A DNA stretch of 64,000 nucleotides, taken from Natronocella acetinitrilica. Its GTDB lineage: Bacteria; Pseudomonadota; Gammaproteobacteria; Nitrococcales; Aquisalimonadaceae. Numbering within the stretch: position 1 is the first letter of the stretch; each line of letters starts with the position of its first letter. The DNA is taken from contig NZ_JALJXV010000008.1 of NCBI RefSeq assembly GCF_024170285.1, positions 62,001 to 126,000 on the forward strand, in the 5' to 3' direction. Positions 1 through 9,692 of the stretch are shown piece by piece. The position numbers and the translations under genes are program-made. The notes under the pieces are model-generated. The model was not told the DNA's origin. It did no database searches and saw only the letters and a list, made by a program, of their open reading frames with translations.

Positions 1-1
1 G

Positions 2-316
2 CAGTTATATCTCGCGTTTGCGGTTGCCTCGAAGGATCCGCTAGTGGGTTCGGTGGTCAAGCGCGTGAATGAACGCCGCATTCGATTCATGGTGGCCAAT
101 TACACCGCCATGGGTCTGTCTGCGGAGGATGCCCGCCAGCGGGCGGTTCTAGCCTATTCGGTCTATCTGGGCACGCTCCAGTTACGCCGGGATGCGCCGG
201 AACTGATCCCCACCGGGCCGGAATTTCACGCATACATGGACTACATCAGCGAGGTGCTGATTCCCGGATTCGAGGCGCGTCACCGTGCCTCGGCGGGGCC
301 GTTACTCGCCGACTGA
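2..316 (+). CDS. TetR-family transcriptional regulator, C-terminal part (5' end outside window)
   Basis: The frame is open from base 2 and ends at TGA 314-316, so about 104 C-terminal residues are visible and the N-terminal helix-turn-helix lies outside the window. The sequence is a helical ligand-binding type C-terminus, with a pattern like TetR_C domains (an MGLSAEDARQRA helix followed by a YSVYLGTLQLRR helix). It sits 60 bp upstream of fadE on the same strand, so a fatty-acid or acyl-CoA responsive regulator of the fad operon is a reasonable inference. The family assignment rests on C-terminal pattern and context only, because the DNA-binding domain cannot be seen. Confidence 0.6.
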   Translation, partial: QLYLAFAVASKDPLVGSVVKRVNERRIRFMVANYTAMGLSAEDARQRAVLAYSVYLGTLQLRRDAPELIPTGPEFHAYMDYISEVLIPGFEARHRASAGPLLAD

Positions 317-376
317 GAACCAGCGGCGTATCGGCAAACCGTTACCGGGCAGCGCCATCGCACGCTGGAGGAGCGT

Positions 377-2836
377 ATGGTCGCCGTAGCGGTGTTGCTG
401 CTTGCCCTGGCCGGGGCATGGATTCTTGCCTACCGGGGTGCAAGCCTCGCCATCTGGACGGGGGCCGTCGCTGCCTTCGTCGCTGCCCTTGCAGTGTTGG
501 GAATACTCGGGCCCGCATCAGTGGCCCTTCTTGCCTTGGTGCTGACACCGGTTGCGGTGCTGCTCAATGTGCCGGCGCTGCGGCGCAAACTCATTACCGC
601 GCGTATCTTCAAGACCTTCCGTGCGGTCCTTCCGCCCATGACCCAGACCGAGCGCGAGGCGCTGGAGGCCGGCGACATCTGGTGGGAAGGAGAGCTCTTC
701 CAGGGCCGGCCCGACTGGGATCGGCTGCACGCCATCAATGTCTCCAGGCTCAGCGACGAAGAGCAGGCCTTCCTGGACAACCAGGTTGAGACGCTCTGCG
801 CCATGCTGGATGAGGACGACATCATTCGCGAGCGCCGGGATCTGCCCCAGGAAGTCTGGGATTACCTCAAGCGCGAGCGTTTCTTCAGCATGATCATCCC
901 CCGGGAATTCGGGGGGCTTGCCTTCGGATCCCTGGCCCAATCCACCATCGTCACCAAGATCGCCACCCGTAGCATTTCGGCGGCGGTCACCGTGATGGTG
1001 CCCAATTCGCTTGGCCCCGGTGAACTGCTCATGCACTACGGCACCGACGAGCAGAAGGCCCACTGGTTGCCGCGCCTGGCTGCCGGGGAGGAAATTCCCT
1101 GCTTCGCCCTCACCGGCCCGGACGTGGGCTCGGACGCCGGCGGCATGCCCGACTATGGTGTGGTCTGCAAGGGCGAGCACGAAGGGCGTGAAGTACTCGG
1201 CATCCGACTCAATTTCACCAAGCGCTATATTACCCTGGCGCCGGTGGCCACTGTTCTGGGGCTGGCTTTCAAACTCCACGACCCTGATCACCTGCTGGGT
1301 GATCGCGAGGACATCGGCATTACCTGCGCGCTGATCCCGGCCAATCATCCGGGCGTGCAGATTGGCGAGCGGCATTTCCCCATGGGGCTTGCCTTCATGA
1401 ACGGACCTATCGAGGGCAAGGACGTCTTCGTGCCGCTGGACTGGATCATCGGTGGGCAGGCCATGGCTGGCAGGGGCTGGCGCATGCTGGTGGAATGCCT
1501 GTCGGTGGGGCGCGCGATTTCCCTGCCGGCACTGGGTACCGCTGCGGGCAAGGTCAGCTATCGCATGACCGGTGCCTATGCCCGTATCCGCCGCCAGTTC
1601 AAGCTGCCCATCGGTCGTTTCGAGGGTGTGCAGGAAGCCATGGCGCGGATCGGTGGCTACGGCTACATGCTGGAAGCGAGCCGCGTGCTGACCGCAAGCG
1701 CCGGCGATCTCGGCGTCAAGCCGTCCGTGGTATCGGCCATCGCCAAGTACCACATGACTGAAATGATGCGACAGTCGGTGAACGATGCGATGGATATCCA
1801 CGCTGGCCGCGGCATCATCTATGGTCCCCGCAATTACCTGGGCTACGGCTACCAGGCAGTCCCCATCGGCATCACGGTGGAAGGTGCCAATATCCTCACC
1901 CGTAACCTGATGATCTTCGGACAGGGTGCGATCCGCTGCCATCCCTACGTTTTCCCGGAAATGGAAGCGGCGCGGGACGACGACCTGGTTGCGTTTGACC
2001 GCCTGTTCTTCAGCCACCTGGGCTACTCCATCAACCGTGGCGTGCGGGCCTTTACGCTGGGCCTGACCGGGGGACGGCTGGCCACGGCTCCGGAAGCGGG
2101 CAGCAATGCCCACTACTACCAGGCACTGACCCGGATGAGTGCCTCCCTGGCCTTCGTCTCGGATGTGGCCATGGGGGTGTTGGGCGGTGAGCTCAAGCGT
2201 CGCGAGCGTCTGTCAGCGCGACTTGGCGACGTGTTGAGCCATCTCTATCTGGCTTCCACCGTGCTCAAGTACCACCGTGATGGTGGCGCGCAGGACTCGG
2301 AGCAGGCCCATGTGGACTGGGCCATCCAGCACTCCCTGGCCGAGATCAATACGGCGTTCGATGAGTTCTTCGCGAACTTCCCGAACCGCCTTGTCGGCCG
2401 CCTTCTGCAGCTTGTGGTATTCCCGCTTGGGCGGTCCTACCGTCGTCCGGCGGACGCCATCGGTGCGAAAGTGGCCACGGCCATGATGGCGCCGGGTGGA
2501 GTACGCGACCGGGTGACGACCCATGCCTACTGGGCGGCGGACAATCCTGACGATGTGACCGGCCGCATGGAGCAGGCCTTCGACACCCTGGTTGCCGTGG
2601 AGCCGGTGTACGACCGTTTCCAGAAGGCTGTCGGCCGGGGCGAGATCGTGGGGCTGGAGTTCGAGACCCGGCTTGAGCATGCACGATCGGCAGGCCTCAT
2701 CGATGCTGACGAAGCACAACTGCTGCGGCGTTATGAGGCCCTGCGGATGGACGCGATCATCACCGATGCCTTCCCCCGCGAAACACTGGAGAGTGGGGCA
2801 CAGACCGGTGGTCCCGTGCGGAAGCATGTCGCCTGA
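377..2836 (+). CDS. fadE: Acyl-CoA dehydrogenase, FadE type
   Basis: Catalyses the first, FAD-dependent step of fatty-acid beta-oxidation (acyl-CoA to trans-2-enoyl-CoA). The protein has 819 residues, close to E. coli FadE (814). Two hydrophobic segments at about residues 3-25 and 28-55 suggest membrane attachment. The acyl-CoA dehydrogenase core follows (FALTGPDVGSDAGG flavin/substrate region near residue 245; catalytic-Glu region VEGANILTR near residue 505). The C-terminal third matches the FadE-specific DUF1974 extension. ATG at 377 follows GAGGAG with good spacing. It is the first gene of a four-gene plus-strand operon with the FadN-like, fadA and chalcone-isomerase-like genes. Confidence 0.95.
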   Translation: MVAVAVLLLALAGAWILAYRGASLAIWTGAVAAFVAALAVLGILGPASVALLALVLTPVAVLLNVPALRRKLITARIFKTFRAVLPPMTQTEREALEAGDIWWEGELFQGRPDWDRLHAINVSRLSDEEQAFLDNQVETLCAMLDEDDIIRERRDLPQEVWDYLKRERFFSMIIPREFGGLAFGSLAQSTIVTKIATRSISAAVTVMVPNSLGPGELLMHYGTDEQKAHWLPRLAAGEEIPCFALTGPDVGSDAGGMPDYGVVCKGEHEGREVLGIRLNFTKRYITLAPVATVLGLAFKLHDPDHLLGDREDIGITCALIPANHPGVQIGERHFPMGLAFMNGPIEGKDVFVPLDWIIGGQAMAGRGWRMLVECLSVGRAISLPALGTAAGKVSYRMTGAYARIRRQFKLPIGRFEGVQEAMARIGGYGYMLEASRVLTASAGDLGVKPSVVSAIAKYHMTEMMRQSVNDAMDIHAGRGIIYGPRNYLGYGYQAVPIGITVEGANILTRNLMIFGQGAIRCHPYVFPEMEAARDDDLVAFDRLFFSHLGYSINRGVRAFTLGLTGGRLATAPEAGSNAHYYQALTRMSASLAFVSDVAMGVLGGELKRRERLSARLGDVLSHLYLASTVLKYHRDGGAQDSEQAHVDWAIQHSLAEINTAFDEFFANFPNRLVGRLLQLVVFPLGRSYRRPADAIGAKVATAMMAPGGVRDRVTTHAYWAADNPDDVTGRMEQAFDTLVAVEPVYDRFQKAVGRGEIVGLEFETRLEHARSAGLIDADEAQLLRRYEALRMDAIITDAFPRETLESGAQTGGPVRKHVA

Positions 2837-2877
2837 GCCAGGTGGCTGCGGTGGTAAGGACACACATGGAGGAGACA

Positions 2878-5244
2878 ATGACCAATCGACTACCCATCCG
2901 GCGGGTCGCCGTGCTCGGCGCCGGTGTCATGGGCGCCCAGATCGCCGCACACCTGGTCAACGCCCAGGTGGATACGGTGCTCTTCGAGCTGCCCGCCGAC
3001 GGTGATGATCGCAACGCCAATGCGCGCAAGGCCATCGACCGGCTGCTCAAGCTCGAGCCGAAACCGTTGGCAGTGCCCGCCTACGCCCAGCTCATTCGGC
3101 CGGCCAATTACCGGGACGACCTGGCGCAACTGGCCGATTGTGATCTGATCATCGAAGCCATTGCCGAGCGTCTGGACCTGAAAAAGGATCTCTACGCGCG
3201 AATCGCCCCCCACGTGGCCGCACATACCATCCTTGCCAGCAACACCTCCGGGCTCGGTATCAATGAACTGGCGGCGGTACTGCCGGAAGACATGCGCAGC
3301 CGTTTCTGCGGCGTGCACTTCTTCAATCCGCCCCGCTACATGCACCTGGCAGAACTGATTCCGGGGCAACAGACAGAGCAGGCCTACCTGCAGGGCTTGG
3401 AAACATTTCTGGTGAGTTCCCTGGGCAAGGGTGTCATCTATGCCCGGGATACCCCGAATTTCGTCGGCAATCGCATCGGTGTATTTGCCATGCTGGCAGC
3501 CATGCACCATGCCCAGCGGCTGGGTCTGGCACCGGACGTGGTTGACGCCTTGACCGGGCCTGCCATCGGTCGTCCCAAGAGTGCGACGTTCCGTACCGCA
3601 GACGTGGTCGGGCTGGATACGCTGGCCCACGTGGTGGAGGGGTCCGCGCCCCGGCTGACGGACGATCCGTGGCACGAGTATCTGGTTCTGGCCCCCTGGG
3701 TTAGAGGTCTGATCGACGCTGGCGCTCTCGGGCAGAAGAGCGGGGCAGGCGTGTATCGCAAGCAGGGCAAGCAGATCGAGGTGCTCGACCCGGAAACTGG
3801 TGACTATCGTCCGGCCCACCCGGAAGCCGCCGGGGAAGTGCAACAGATACTGGCGCTGCGCGACCCGGCGGAGAAGTTCGCCGCCCTGCGGCAATCGGAA
3901 CATCCCCAGGCCCGGTTTCTCTGGGCCATACATCGGGATGCCTTCCACTACGCGGCCTATCTTCTGGAGCAGATAGCCGACTGTGCACGGGACGTGGACC
4001 TGGCACTGCGCTGGGGCTTCGGCTGGAAGCAGGGTCCCTTCGAAATCTGGCAATCCGCCGGCTGGCGTCGGGTGGCTGACTGGATCCGGGAGGACATCGA
4101 AGCCGGAGAGGCCATGAGCGGTGCGGCCTTGCCGGACTGGGTCGGTTCCATCGAAGCCGTACACAGCCCGAAGGGCTCCTGGGCGCCGGCCGACGGTGTC
4201 TACCGAAGCCGCTCCGAGCTTCCGGTATACAGCCGCCAGTGGTTCCCGGATGCCGTGCTCGGTGAGGACGCCGGGGCGTCCGGCAATACGGTTTTCGAGA
4301 CCGAGGGTGTTCGCCTCTGGCATGTGGTGGACGACATCGGGATTCTCAGTTTCCGCAGCAAGCAGCATGCGGTGGGACGAGAAGTGCTGGAAGGCGTGCT
4401 GGCGGCGATGGACGAAGCCGAGAAACGCTTCGATGGCGTGGTCCTCTGGCAGCCCCGCGAACCCTTCAGCGTGGGTGCCAACCTCAAGCAGGTGGTGGAC
4501 GCGCTGGGAGAGCAGGATTTCGACGCGCTGGAAACGATGGTTCACCTGTTCCAGCAGGCCACCGGCCGTATGCGGGATTCGCAGATTCCGGTGGTGGCGG
4601 CGGTGCGGGGCATGGCGCTTGGCGGTGGCTGCGAATTCCAGATGCATTGTGATCGAACAGTCGCAGCGCTGGAGAGCTATATCGGTCTCGTGGAGGCCGG
4701 GGTGGGGCTGATTCCGGCAGGTGGCGGTTGCAAGGAGCTGGCACTGCGCGCCGCTGCCGCAACCCCGGACGGCGATGTCTTTCCGGCGATTCGCAAGTCC
4801 TTCGAAGCCATAGCCATGGCCAAGGTTGCGCGCAGCGCCCGGGAAGCCCAGGAACTGGGCCTGCTGCGTGCTACAGACCGTATCGTGATGAATACCCATG
4901 AAGTGCTGCATGCTGCGACCATGGAAGCCCGGGCCCTGGCTGCAACTGGTTACCGTCCGCCGCTTAAACTGCCGGTGAAGGTTGCCGGCCGCCCCGGCAT
5001 CGCCAACCTCACCATGATGCTGGTGAACATGCGTGAAGGCGGTTTCATATCCGAACACGACTTCAAGGTCGCCCGATATGCTGCCGACGCCCTCTGCGGA
5101 GGCGACGTCGAGGGTGGGTCGCAGGTCTCTGAAGCCTGGCTGCTCCGGCGGGAATGGGAGCGTTTCGTGGAATTGTTGCGGGACAAGCCTACCCAGGAAC
5201 GGATCGCGCACATGATGAAAACCGGCAAGCCGCTGCGCAATTGA
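2878..5244 (+). CDS. 3-hydroxyacyl-CoA dehydrogenase / enoyl-CoA hydratase fusion, FadN type
   Basis: Carries out hydration and NAD-dependent oxidation in beta-oxidation. The order is dehydrogenase first: Rossmann motif GAGVMG at residues 14-19 and the HFFNP catalytic-His motif near residue 145, then the dehydrogenase C-domain, then a crotonase domain (FSVGANLKQV, LGGGCEF and the GLVEAGVGLIPAGGG loop). This is the reverse of E. coli FadB and matches Bacillus FadN (about 789 aa; here 788). I place the start at ATG 2878, directly behind GGAGGAG, rather than the in-frame GTG at 2842. It lies 41 bp after fadE and 22 bp before fadA, so it very likely acts with FadA as an FadN-FadA pair. Confidence 0.93.
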   Translation: MTNRLPIRRVAVLGAGVMGAQIAAHLVNAQVDTVLFELPADGDDRNANARKAIDRLLKLEPKPLAVPAYAQLIRPANYRDDLAQLADCDLIIEAIAERLDLKKDLYARIAPHVAAHTILASNTSGLGINELAAVLPEDMRSRFCGVHFFNPPRYMHLAELIPGQQTEQAYLQGLETFLVSSLGKGVIYARDTPNFVGNRIGVFAMLAAMHHAQRLGLAPDVVDALTGPAIGRPKSATFRTADVVGLDTLAHVVEGSAPRLTDDPWHEYLVLAPWVRGLIDAGALGQKSGAGVYRKQGKQIEVLDPETGDYRPAHPEAAGEVQQILALRDPAEKFAALRQSEHPQARFLWAIHRDAFHYAAYLLEQIADCARDVDLALRWGFGWKQGPFEIWQSAGWRRVADWIREDIEAGEAMSGAALPDWVGSIEAVHSPKGSWAPADGVYRSRSELPVYSRQWFPDAVLGEDAGASGNTVFETEGVRLWHVVDDIGILSFRSKQHAVGREVLEGVLAAMDEAEKRFDGVVLWQPREPFSVGANLKQVVDALGEQDFDALETMVHLFQQATGRMRDSQIPVVAAVRGMALGGGCEFQMHCDRTVAALESYIGLVEAGVGLIPAGGGCKELALRAAAATPDGDVFPAIRKSFEAIAMAKVARSAREAQELGLLRATDRIVMNTHEVLHAATMEARALAATGYRPPLKLPVKVAGRPGIANLTMMLVNMREGGFISEHDFKVARYAADALCGGDVEGGSQVSEAWLLRREWERFVELLRDKPTQERIAHMMKTGKPLRN

Positions 5245-5266
5245 ATCGCGGCCGAGGAGAAAAGGA

Positions 5267-6466
5267 ATGAGTGGACAGATCCAGGAAGCCTACATCGTTT
5301 CCGCGCTGAGGACGCCGGTTGGCAAGGCGCCGCGCGGGGCTTTCCGCCATGTGCGGCCGGATGACCTGCTTGCCCACGTGATACGTGGCGTTGTGGATGC
5401 GGTACCCGCACTTGAGCCGGGGGATATCGAGGACGCCATCGTGGGTTGCGCCATGCCGGAGGCCGAGCAGGGCCTCAACGTGGCCCGCATTGGTGCCCTG
5501 CTGGCCGGATTGCCGGATTCCGTGGGCGGCGTGACGGTCAACCGATTTTGCGCCTCCGGCCTGCAGGCAGTGGCCATGGCGGCGGACCGAATCCGCGTTG
5601 GCGAGGCGGATGTCATGCTCGCCGGGGGAACGGAGAGCATGTCCGCCATCCCCATGATGGGTCATCGGCCCTCCATGAATCCCGCGGTATTGGCTGATCC
5701 GGACAAGATCGGCATTGCCTACGGCATGGGACTCACGGCGGAGCGTGTTGCGCAGCGCTGGAAAGTCAGCCGTGAGGATCAGGACGCCTTCGCCGCCGAA
5801 TCCCATGCCCGGGCGCTACGTGCCATCGATGCAGGGGCCTTCCGCGGCGAGATCGCCCCCTATACGGTGCGCGAGCAATATCCGGCGGCAGACGGTGTGA
5901 GCCTGGCGGTGCAGGAGAGGCTGGTCAATCAGGATGAAGGGCCGCGCCCGGGCACAACTCCGGAGACCCTGGCCAGGCTTCGCCCGGTATTTGCAGCCCG
6001 GGGTTCGGTGACCGCCGGCAACAGCTCGCAGATGAGTGATGGTGCTGGCGCCGTGCTGCTGATGAGTGAGCGCAAGGTCAGGGAGCTGGGCATTGAACCG
6101 TTGGCCCGCTTCGTGAGTTTTGCAGTGGCAGGTGTGCCGCCGGAGGTCATGGGCATTGGGCCGGTGAAAGCCATTCCCCGAGCCCTGAAGCTGGCGGGGC
6201 TCAGTCAGGGCGATCTGGAATGGATCGAGCTGAACGAGGCGTTTGCCGCCCAGAGCCTGGCCGTTATCCGTGAACTTGAACTGGATCCGACGGTGTTGAA
6301 TACCCTGGGTGGTGCCATTGCGCTGGGGCACCCCCTGGGTGCCACGGGCGCGATTCGCGCCGCCACGCTGGTTCACGGCCTGCGCCGGGAGCGCAAGCGT
6401 TACGGCATGATTACCATGTGCATCGGCACCGGCATGGGCGCCGCCGGCATTATCGAGGCGCTCTGA
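5267..6466 (+). CDS. fadA: Acetyl-CoA acyltransferase (3-ketoacyl-CoA thiolase)
   Basis: Last step of beta-oxidation: thiolysis of 3-ketoacyl-CoA to acetyl-CoA and a shortened acyl-CoA. The protein has 399 residues, normal for thiolases. Signatures are the nucleophilic Cys in NRFCASG (about residue 93), the NEAFAAQ segment, the GHPLGATGA His motif and the C-terminal [10 protein letters not shown] Cys motif. The start ATG 5267 has GAGGAG seven bases upstream. It lies 22 bp after the HAD/ECH fusion gene and 16 bp before the chalcone-isomerase-like gene. The acetyl-CoA it makes would feed the glyoxylate-shunt enzymes encoded elsewhere in the window. Confidence 0.96.
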   Translation: MSGQIQEAYIVSALRTPVGKAPRGAFRHVRPDDLLAHVIRGVVDAVPALEPGDIEDAIVGCAMPEAEQGLNVARIGALLAGLPDSVGGVTVNRFCASGLQAVAMAADRIRVGEADVMLAGGTESMSAIPMMGHRPSMNPAVLADPDKIGIAYGMGLTAERVAQRWKVSREDQDAFAAESHARALRAIDAGAFRGEIAPYTVREQYPAADGVSLAVQERLVNQDEGPRPGTTPETLARLRPVFAARGSVTAGNSSQMSDGAGAVLLMSERKVRELGIEPLARFVSFAVAGVPPEVMGIGPVKAIPRALKLAGLSQGDLEWIELNEAFAAQSLAVIRELELDPTVLNTLGGAIALGHPLGATGAIRAATLVHGLRRERKRYGMITMCIGTGMGAAGIIEAL

Positions 6467-6482
6467 ACCGAGGGATCTGGTC

Positions 6483-7043
6483 ATGTGGAAATGGATTGCA
6501 GGGCTGGCGTTGGTACTTTCGGTTGGCGTGGCTCACGCCGACACAAGCATCCGCGGTGTCAACCTCGCCGATACCGTGGAGGTGGACGGGCAGACATTGC
6601 ACCTGAACGGCGCTGAGCTGCGCTCCCGCTTCATGGTGCGGGTATACGTCGGAGCGCTGTACCTGCCTGAACGGACCGGCGATGCCGCGACGGCTCTGGA
6701 CATGGATGGCGCCAAGCGCGTCCACCTGCACATGCTCCGTGCCGTGGATCGCGGGACCATGGTCGAGGCACTGGAAGACGGTCTCGCCGCCAATCATGAC
6801 CGAGCCGAGTTGCGGGGTATGCGTCAGCAGAGTCAGGGCTTCCGTGAGCTGTTCCCGGATCTGGCCAATGGCGACCGGGTGGATATCGATTTCATCCCGG
6901 GGCAGGGAACGCGGGTCGCCGTGAACGACGCCGAGCGTGGCATCGTGGAAGGTGATGCCTTCGCGCGTGCCGTGCTCACAATCTGGCTCGGTGACAGCCC
7001 GGCGGATGCCCGCGTCAAGCGCGGTATGCTGGGCGACTATTGA
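6483..7043 (+). CDS. Exported chalcone-isomerase-like family protein
   Basis: The 186-residue protein has a clear signal peptide (hydrophobic residues 5-17, cleavage likely after VAHA at 19). The mature part matches the chalcone isomerase-like fold family seen in proteobacteria (VNLADTVEVDGQTLHLNG start, then a FMVRVYVGALYLPER strand). Bacterial members are generally not chalcone isomerases; a fatty-acid-binding role is known for plant relatives of the fold. It starts 16 bp after fadA and looks like the last gene of the fad operon, which supports a lipid-related periplasmic role by inference. Its 3' end overlaps the convergent thioesterase gene by 7 bp (7037-7043). Confidence 0.8.
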   Translation: MWKWIAGLALVLSVGVAHADTSIRGVNLADTVEVDGQTLHLNGAELRSRFMVRVYVGALYLPERTGDAATALDMDGAKRVHLHMLRAVDRGTMVEALEDGLAANHDRAELRGMRQQSQGFRELFPDLANGDRVDIDFIPGQGTRVAVNDAERGIVEGDAFARAVLTIWLGDSPADARVKRGMLGDY

Positions 7044-7483
7044 TTGGGGCTTTTGCCGGAAAAGGCGTCCATGAAGGCGTCCGGCGCTCTCGCCGGGCGT
7101 CGTGTCTCGTAGTCGAAGAAAACGATGCCGGTCTTGGCGTGGGCGATGTCGTGCCCTTGATCCGCATGGGTTAGCCGGTAGTAGAGATCGCAGCCGTACT
7201 TGTTGAACTCATCCACGGCCACATTGATGCGCACCCGGTCGCCGTGGAATCCCTCGGCCTTGTAGACCACCACCGCGTCTGCGACCACGATGCCGAGCCC
7301 GGCAATATCCATCTCGGAAAAACCACGGCTGATCAGCATCTGTGCCCGGGCCTCGCCGCAGTATGACAGCACCTTGCTGTTGTCCAGATGGCCACCGTAG
7401 TTCATGTCTGCGACGCGAACCGCCAGCGTTATCTCGTGGACAAAGCGTTCACTTGCGGGCAATTCCAGTCGTACACGGGCCAT
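7037..7483 (-). CDS. Acyl-CoA thioesterase, hotdog fold (4HBT/YbgC-like)
   Basis: 148-residue single hotdog domain. Visible features are the MNYGGHLDNSKVLSYCGEAR segment, which corresponds to the active-site loop and helix of 4-hydroxybenzoyl-CoA thioesterase-like proteins, and the GDRVRINVAVDEFNKYGCD strands. I choose ATG 7483, preceded by CAGGAG, rather than an in-frame start at 7729 that would run deep into the neighbouring gene. Only 4 bp separate it from the upstream FrnE-like gene, so it is the last gene of the sthA-frnE-thioesterase operon. The substrate cannot be told from sequence; acyl-CoA is likely. Confidence 0.85.
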   Translation of the reverse strand: MARVRLELPASERFVHEITLAVRVADMNYGGHLDNSKVLSYCGEARAQMLISRGFSEMDIAGLGIVVADAVVVYKAEGFHGDRVRINVAVDEFNKYGCDLYYRLTHADQGHDIAHAKTGIVFFDYETRRPARAPDAFMDAFSGKSPNQ

Positions 7484-7487
7484 GGAT

Positions 7488-8129
7488 CTACTCCTGGTCT
7501 GGGGATTGGTGGGCCTCCCGGGCCAGCGCCTGACGCAACAGGTCCAGCGACACGGCTCCCGCGAAGGGCTTGCCGGAGACCACAAGCGTGGGCACGCCGG
7601 TGAGACCCAGCTCCCTGGCTGCGTCCACGTGGGCCAGCAGTACCTTCGTGGGGCCTTCGGTTTTCCAGGCAATCTCGGTGAGGTCGTCAACGCCGTGTTC
7701 CGTGGCGAGCGCCTCGAGAACCTGAACATCGCCGATGTTGTCGCCCTCGGCGAAATACCGGTGGAATATGGCGCGGTGCAGTGGCAGGAATGCCTGGGGG
7801 CGTTGCAGCAGCGTGGCCTGAGCGAGCTGCATGGCCTTGCGGGAATTGGTGGTGAAGCTGCGCGAGCGCCAGGGCAGACCGTCTTCCTCCACCATGGACT
7901 CCAGCGCCTGGGTCATTGCCTGCCAGCGATCCCGCGGATAACCCAGGGATTCCAGCGGTTGGCCCGCCGGGTCGTTGCCTGGGTGGATCTCCACGAATCG
8001 CCAAAGTATGTCCAGGGGATATTCCTGCGCCAGTTGTTCAAGCCGATGGCTGCCCACGTAGCAGAACGGGCAGTTGTAGTCGAAGAACAACGTCACTGGG
8101 ACGGATGTGGCGGTGCGCGAGGTAGACAT
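7488..8129 (-). CDS. DsbA-family thiol oxidoreductase, FrnE type
   Basis: 213-residue thioredoxin-fold protein with a CPFC active site at about residues 21-24, a helical insertion, and the cis-proline loop GVPTLV near residue 178. No signal peptide is visible, as expected for cytoplasmic FrnE/2-hydroxychromene-2-carboxylate isomerase-like DsbA proteins. The start ATG overlaps the TGA stop of sthA by one base (TGATG at 8131-8127 on the minus strand), indicating translational coupling. Placement with a pyridine nucleotide transhydrogenase suggests a redox role; the substrate is unknown. Confidence 0.87.
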   Translation of the reverse strand: MSTSRTATSVPVTLFFDYNCPFCYVGSHRLEQLAQEYPLDILWRFVEIHPGNDPAGQPLESLGYPRDRWQAMTQALESMVEEDGLPWRSRSFTTNSRKAMQLAQATLLQRPQAFLPLHRAIFHRYFAEGDNIGDVQVLEALATEHGVDDLTEIAWKTEGPTKVLLAHVDAARELGLTGVPTLVVSGKPFAGAVSLDLLRQALAREAHQSPDQE

Positions 8130-9538
8130 CAGTTGATCCTGTTGTAGCCGTTGAGTGCGGCCACCCGATAGGCCTCGGCCATGGTGGGATAGTTGAAAGT
8201 TGTATTGATGAAGTAAAGCAGACTGTTGGCGTCACCGGGCTGAGCCATGATGGCCTGGCCGATATGCACGATCTCCGCGGCCTGGTCACCGAAACAATGG
8301 ATACCCAGGATTTCCAGGGTCTCGGTGTGGAACAGCAGCTTCAGCATGCCCACGCCCTGATTGGCGATCTGTGCCCGGGCCAGGTCCTTGAAAAAGGCGT
8401 GGCCGACCTCATAGGGCACCTTGGCGTTGGTCAGTTCCTGCTCCGTCTTGCCGACCGAGCTGATTTCCGGAATGGTGTAGATGCCGGTGGGAATATCCTG
8501 CGCGAGCCGGTAATCACTGCTGCCATTCAGCAAGTGCGTGGCAGCGAAACGGCCCTGGTCGTAGGCGGCGCTGGCAAGACTGGGGTAGCCGATCACGTCG
8601 CCGACAGCGTAGATGTGTGGTTGGGCCGTCTGGTAGACATCGTTGACTTCCAGCTGGCCGCGGCTGTTGGGTGTTATGCCAAGTGCCTCCAGCCCCATCT
8701 CCTGGGTATTGCCCGTTCGTCCATTCGCCCACAGCAGTATGTCGCTCCTGATGCGCTTGCCGGATTCGGTGTGCAGTACCACGTGATCGTCGTGCGGTTC
8801 GACCTTGGCGTAAGTCTCACCATGGCGAATCAACACGCCCAACTCCCGCAGATGGTAGCTGAGGGCGTCGCTGATTTCGTTATCGAGGAAAGTGAGCAGG
8901 CGTTCCCGCGAATCAATCAGGTCCACCTTCATTCCAAGCCCCCGAAAGATCGACGCGTACTCCGAACCGATCACGCCCGCGCCATAGATGGTGATGCTGC
9001 GTGGCGTGTGGTCGAGGGAGAGGATCTGGTCGCTGTCGAAAACCCGTGGGTGGTTGAAGGGAACATCGTCGGGGCGATAGGGCCGCGAGCCAGTGGCAAT
9101 CACGAAGCGATCGGCATGGATGCGGCTTGCCTTGCCGTCGGCAGCGCGTATCTCAAGCGAGTGGTCATTCACGAAGCTCGCGCGACCGTGGATGACCGGA
9201 ATGTCATTACGGCTATAAAAGCTGCCCCGTAGCGCCACCTGCTTGTTGATGACCTGTTCCGCGAACTTGAGCACCCGTGGATAGGACAACCGCTTCATGC
9301 CGTCAGCGTCACGGAACAGGGGGTTGGTGTTGAACTCCATCATCCGGCGCACATTGTGGCGTAGCGCCTTGGAAGGAATCGTCCCCCAGTGGGTGCAGCC
9401 GCCGCCCACGTCATCGTGACTCTCAACGACTACAACCCTTTGACCACTCTTGGAGAGTTTTAGCGCGGCTCCTTCGCCGCCGGGCCCGGTGCCGATGACT
9501 GCCGTGTCGAAGTGTTGTTGTTTCATGCCGTCCGTCAT
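8129..9538 (-). CDS. sthA: Soluble pyridine nucleotide transhydrogenase (Si-specific)
   Basis: FAD enzyme that moves hydride between NADPH and NAD+ in the cytoplasm. The protein aligns over its whole length with E. coli SthA (466 aa; here 469): FAD-binding [10 protein letters not shown], then [20 protein letters not shown](P)-binding [29 protein letters not shown], and a C-terminal [16 protein letters not shown]. As in SthA, the redox cysteine pair of related disulfide reductases is not present (GGCTHWGT instead of CxxxxC). I use ATG 9538; ATG 9526 is possible and neither has a strong ribosome site. First gene of the sthA-frnE-thioesterase operon, divergent from the TonB receptor. Confidence 0.95.
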   Translation of the reverse strand: MTDGMKQQHFDTAVIGTGPGGEGAALKLSKSGQRVVVVESHDDVGGGCTHWGTIPSKALRHNVRRMMEFNTNPLFRDADGMKRLSYPRVLKFAEQVINKQVALRGSFYSRNDIPVIHGRASFVNDHSLEIRAADGKASRIHADRFVIATGSRPYRPDDVPFNHPRVFDSDQILSLDHTPRSITIYGAGVIGSEYASIFRGLGMKVDLIDSRERLLTFLDNEISDALSYHLRELGVLIRHGETYAKVEPHDDHVVLHTESGKRIRSDILLWANGRTGNTQEMGLEALGITPNSRGQLEVNDVYQTAQPHIYAVGDVIGYPSLASAAYDQGRFAATHLLNGSSDYRLAQDIPTGIYTIPEISSVGKTEQELTNAKVPYEVGHAFFKDLARAQIANQGVGMLKLLFHTETLEILGIHCFGDQAAEIVHIGQAIMAQPGDANSLLYFINTTFNYPTMAEAYRVAALNGYNRIN

Positions 9539-9612
9539 TACTGAAATCGAAACTTCGATTCTAAAGCGTTCACGGGCTTGATGCATTGCGCAATTCAATA
9601 ATGCAAAAACAA

Positions 9613-9632
9613 ATACGAATGAGTCGCATTGT
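9613..9632. promoter_or_regulatory. Possible Fur operator
   Basis: The stretch ATACGAATGAGTCGCATTGT has an imperfect dyad (AATG...CATT) similar to observed Fur boxes with AATGAGAATCATT cores. It lies between sthA and the FecA-like receptor gene, 61 bp upstream of the receptor ATG, in an A/T-rich patch of an otherwise GC-rich region. The match is partial and I have not scored it, so this is a candidate only. Confidence 0.35.
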
Positions 9633-9692
9633 CTTTTGTAACATTACTGCATAGACTCGGCCTCTCGACACGATTAACTGGAGGCATCGAAG

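Noticed and set aside
2890-5211. Minus-strand open frame of about 774 codons opposite the FadN-like gene
   Set aside because: Shadow of a well-conserved gene in GC-rich DNA; the translation is His/Gly/Arg-rich with no domain.
7404-8147. Plus-strand open frame of about 248 codons opposite the FrnE-like gene
   Set aside because: Antisense shadow; the minus-strand CPFC protein and its overlaps with neighbours explain the region.
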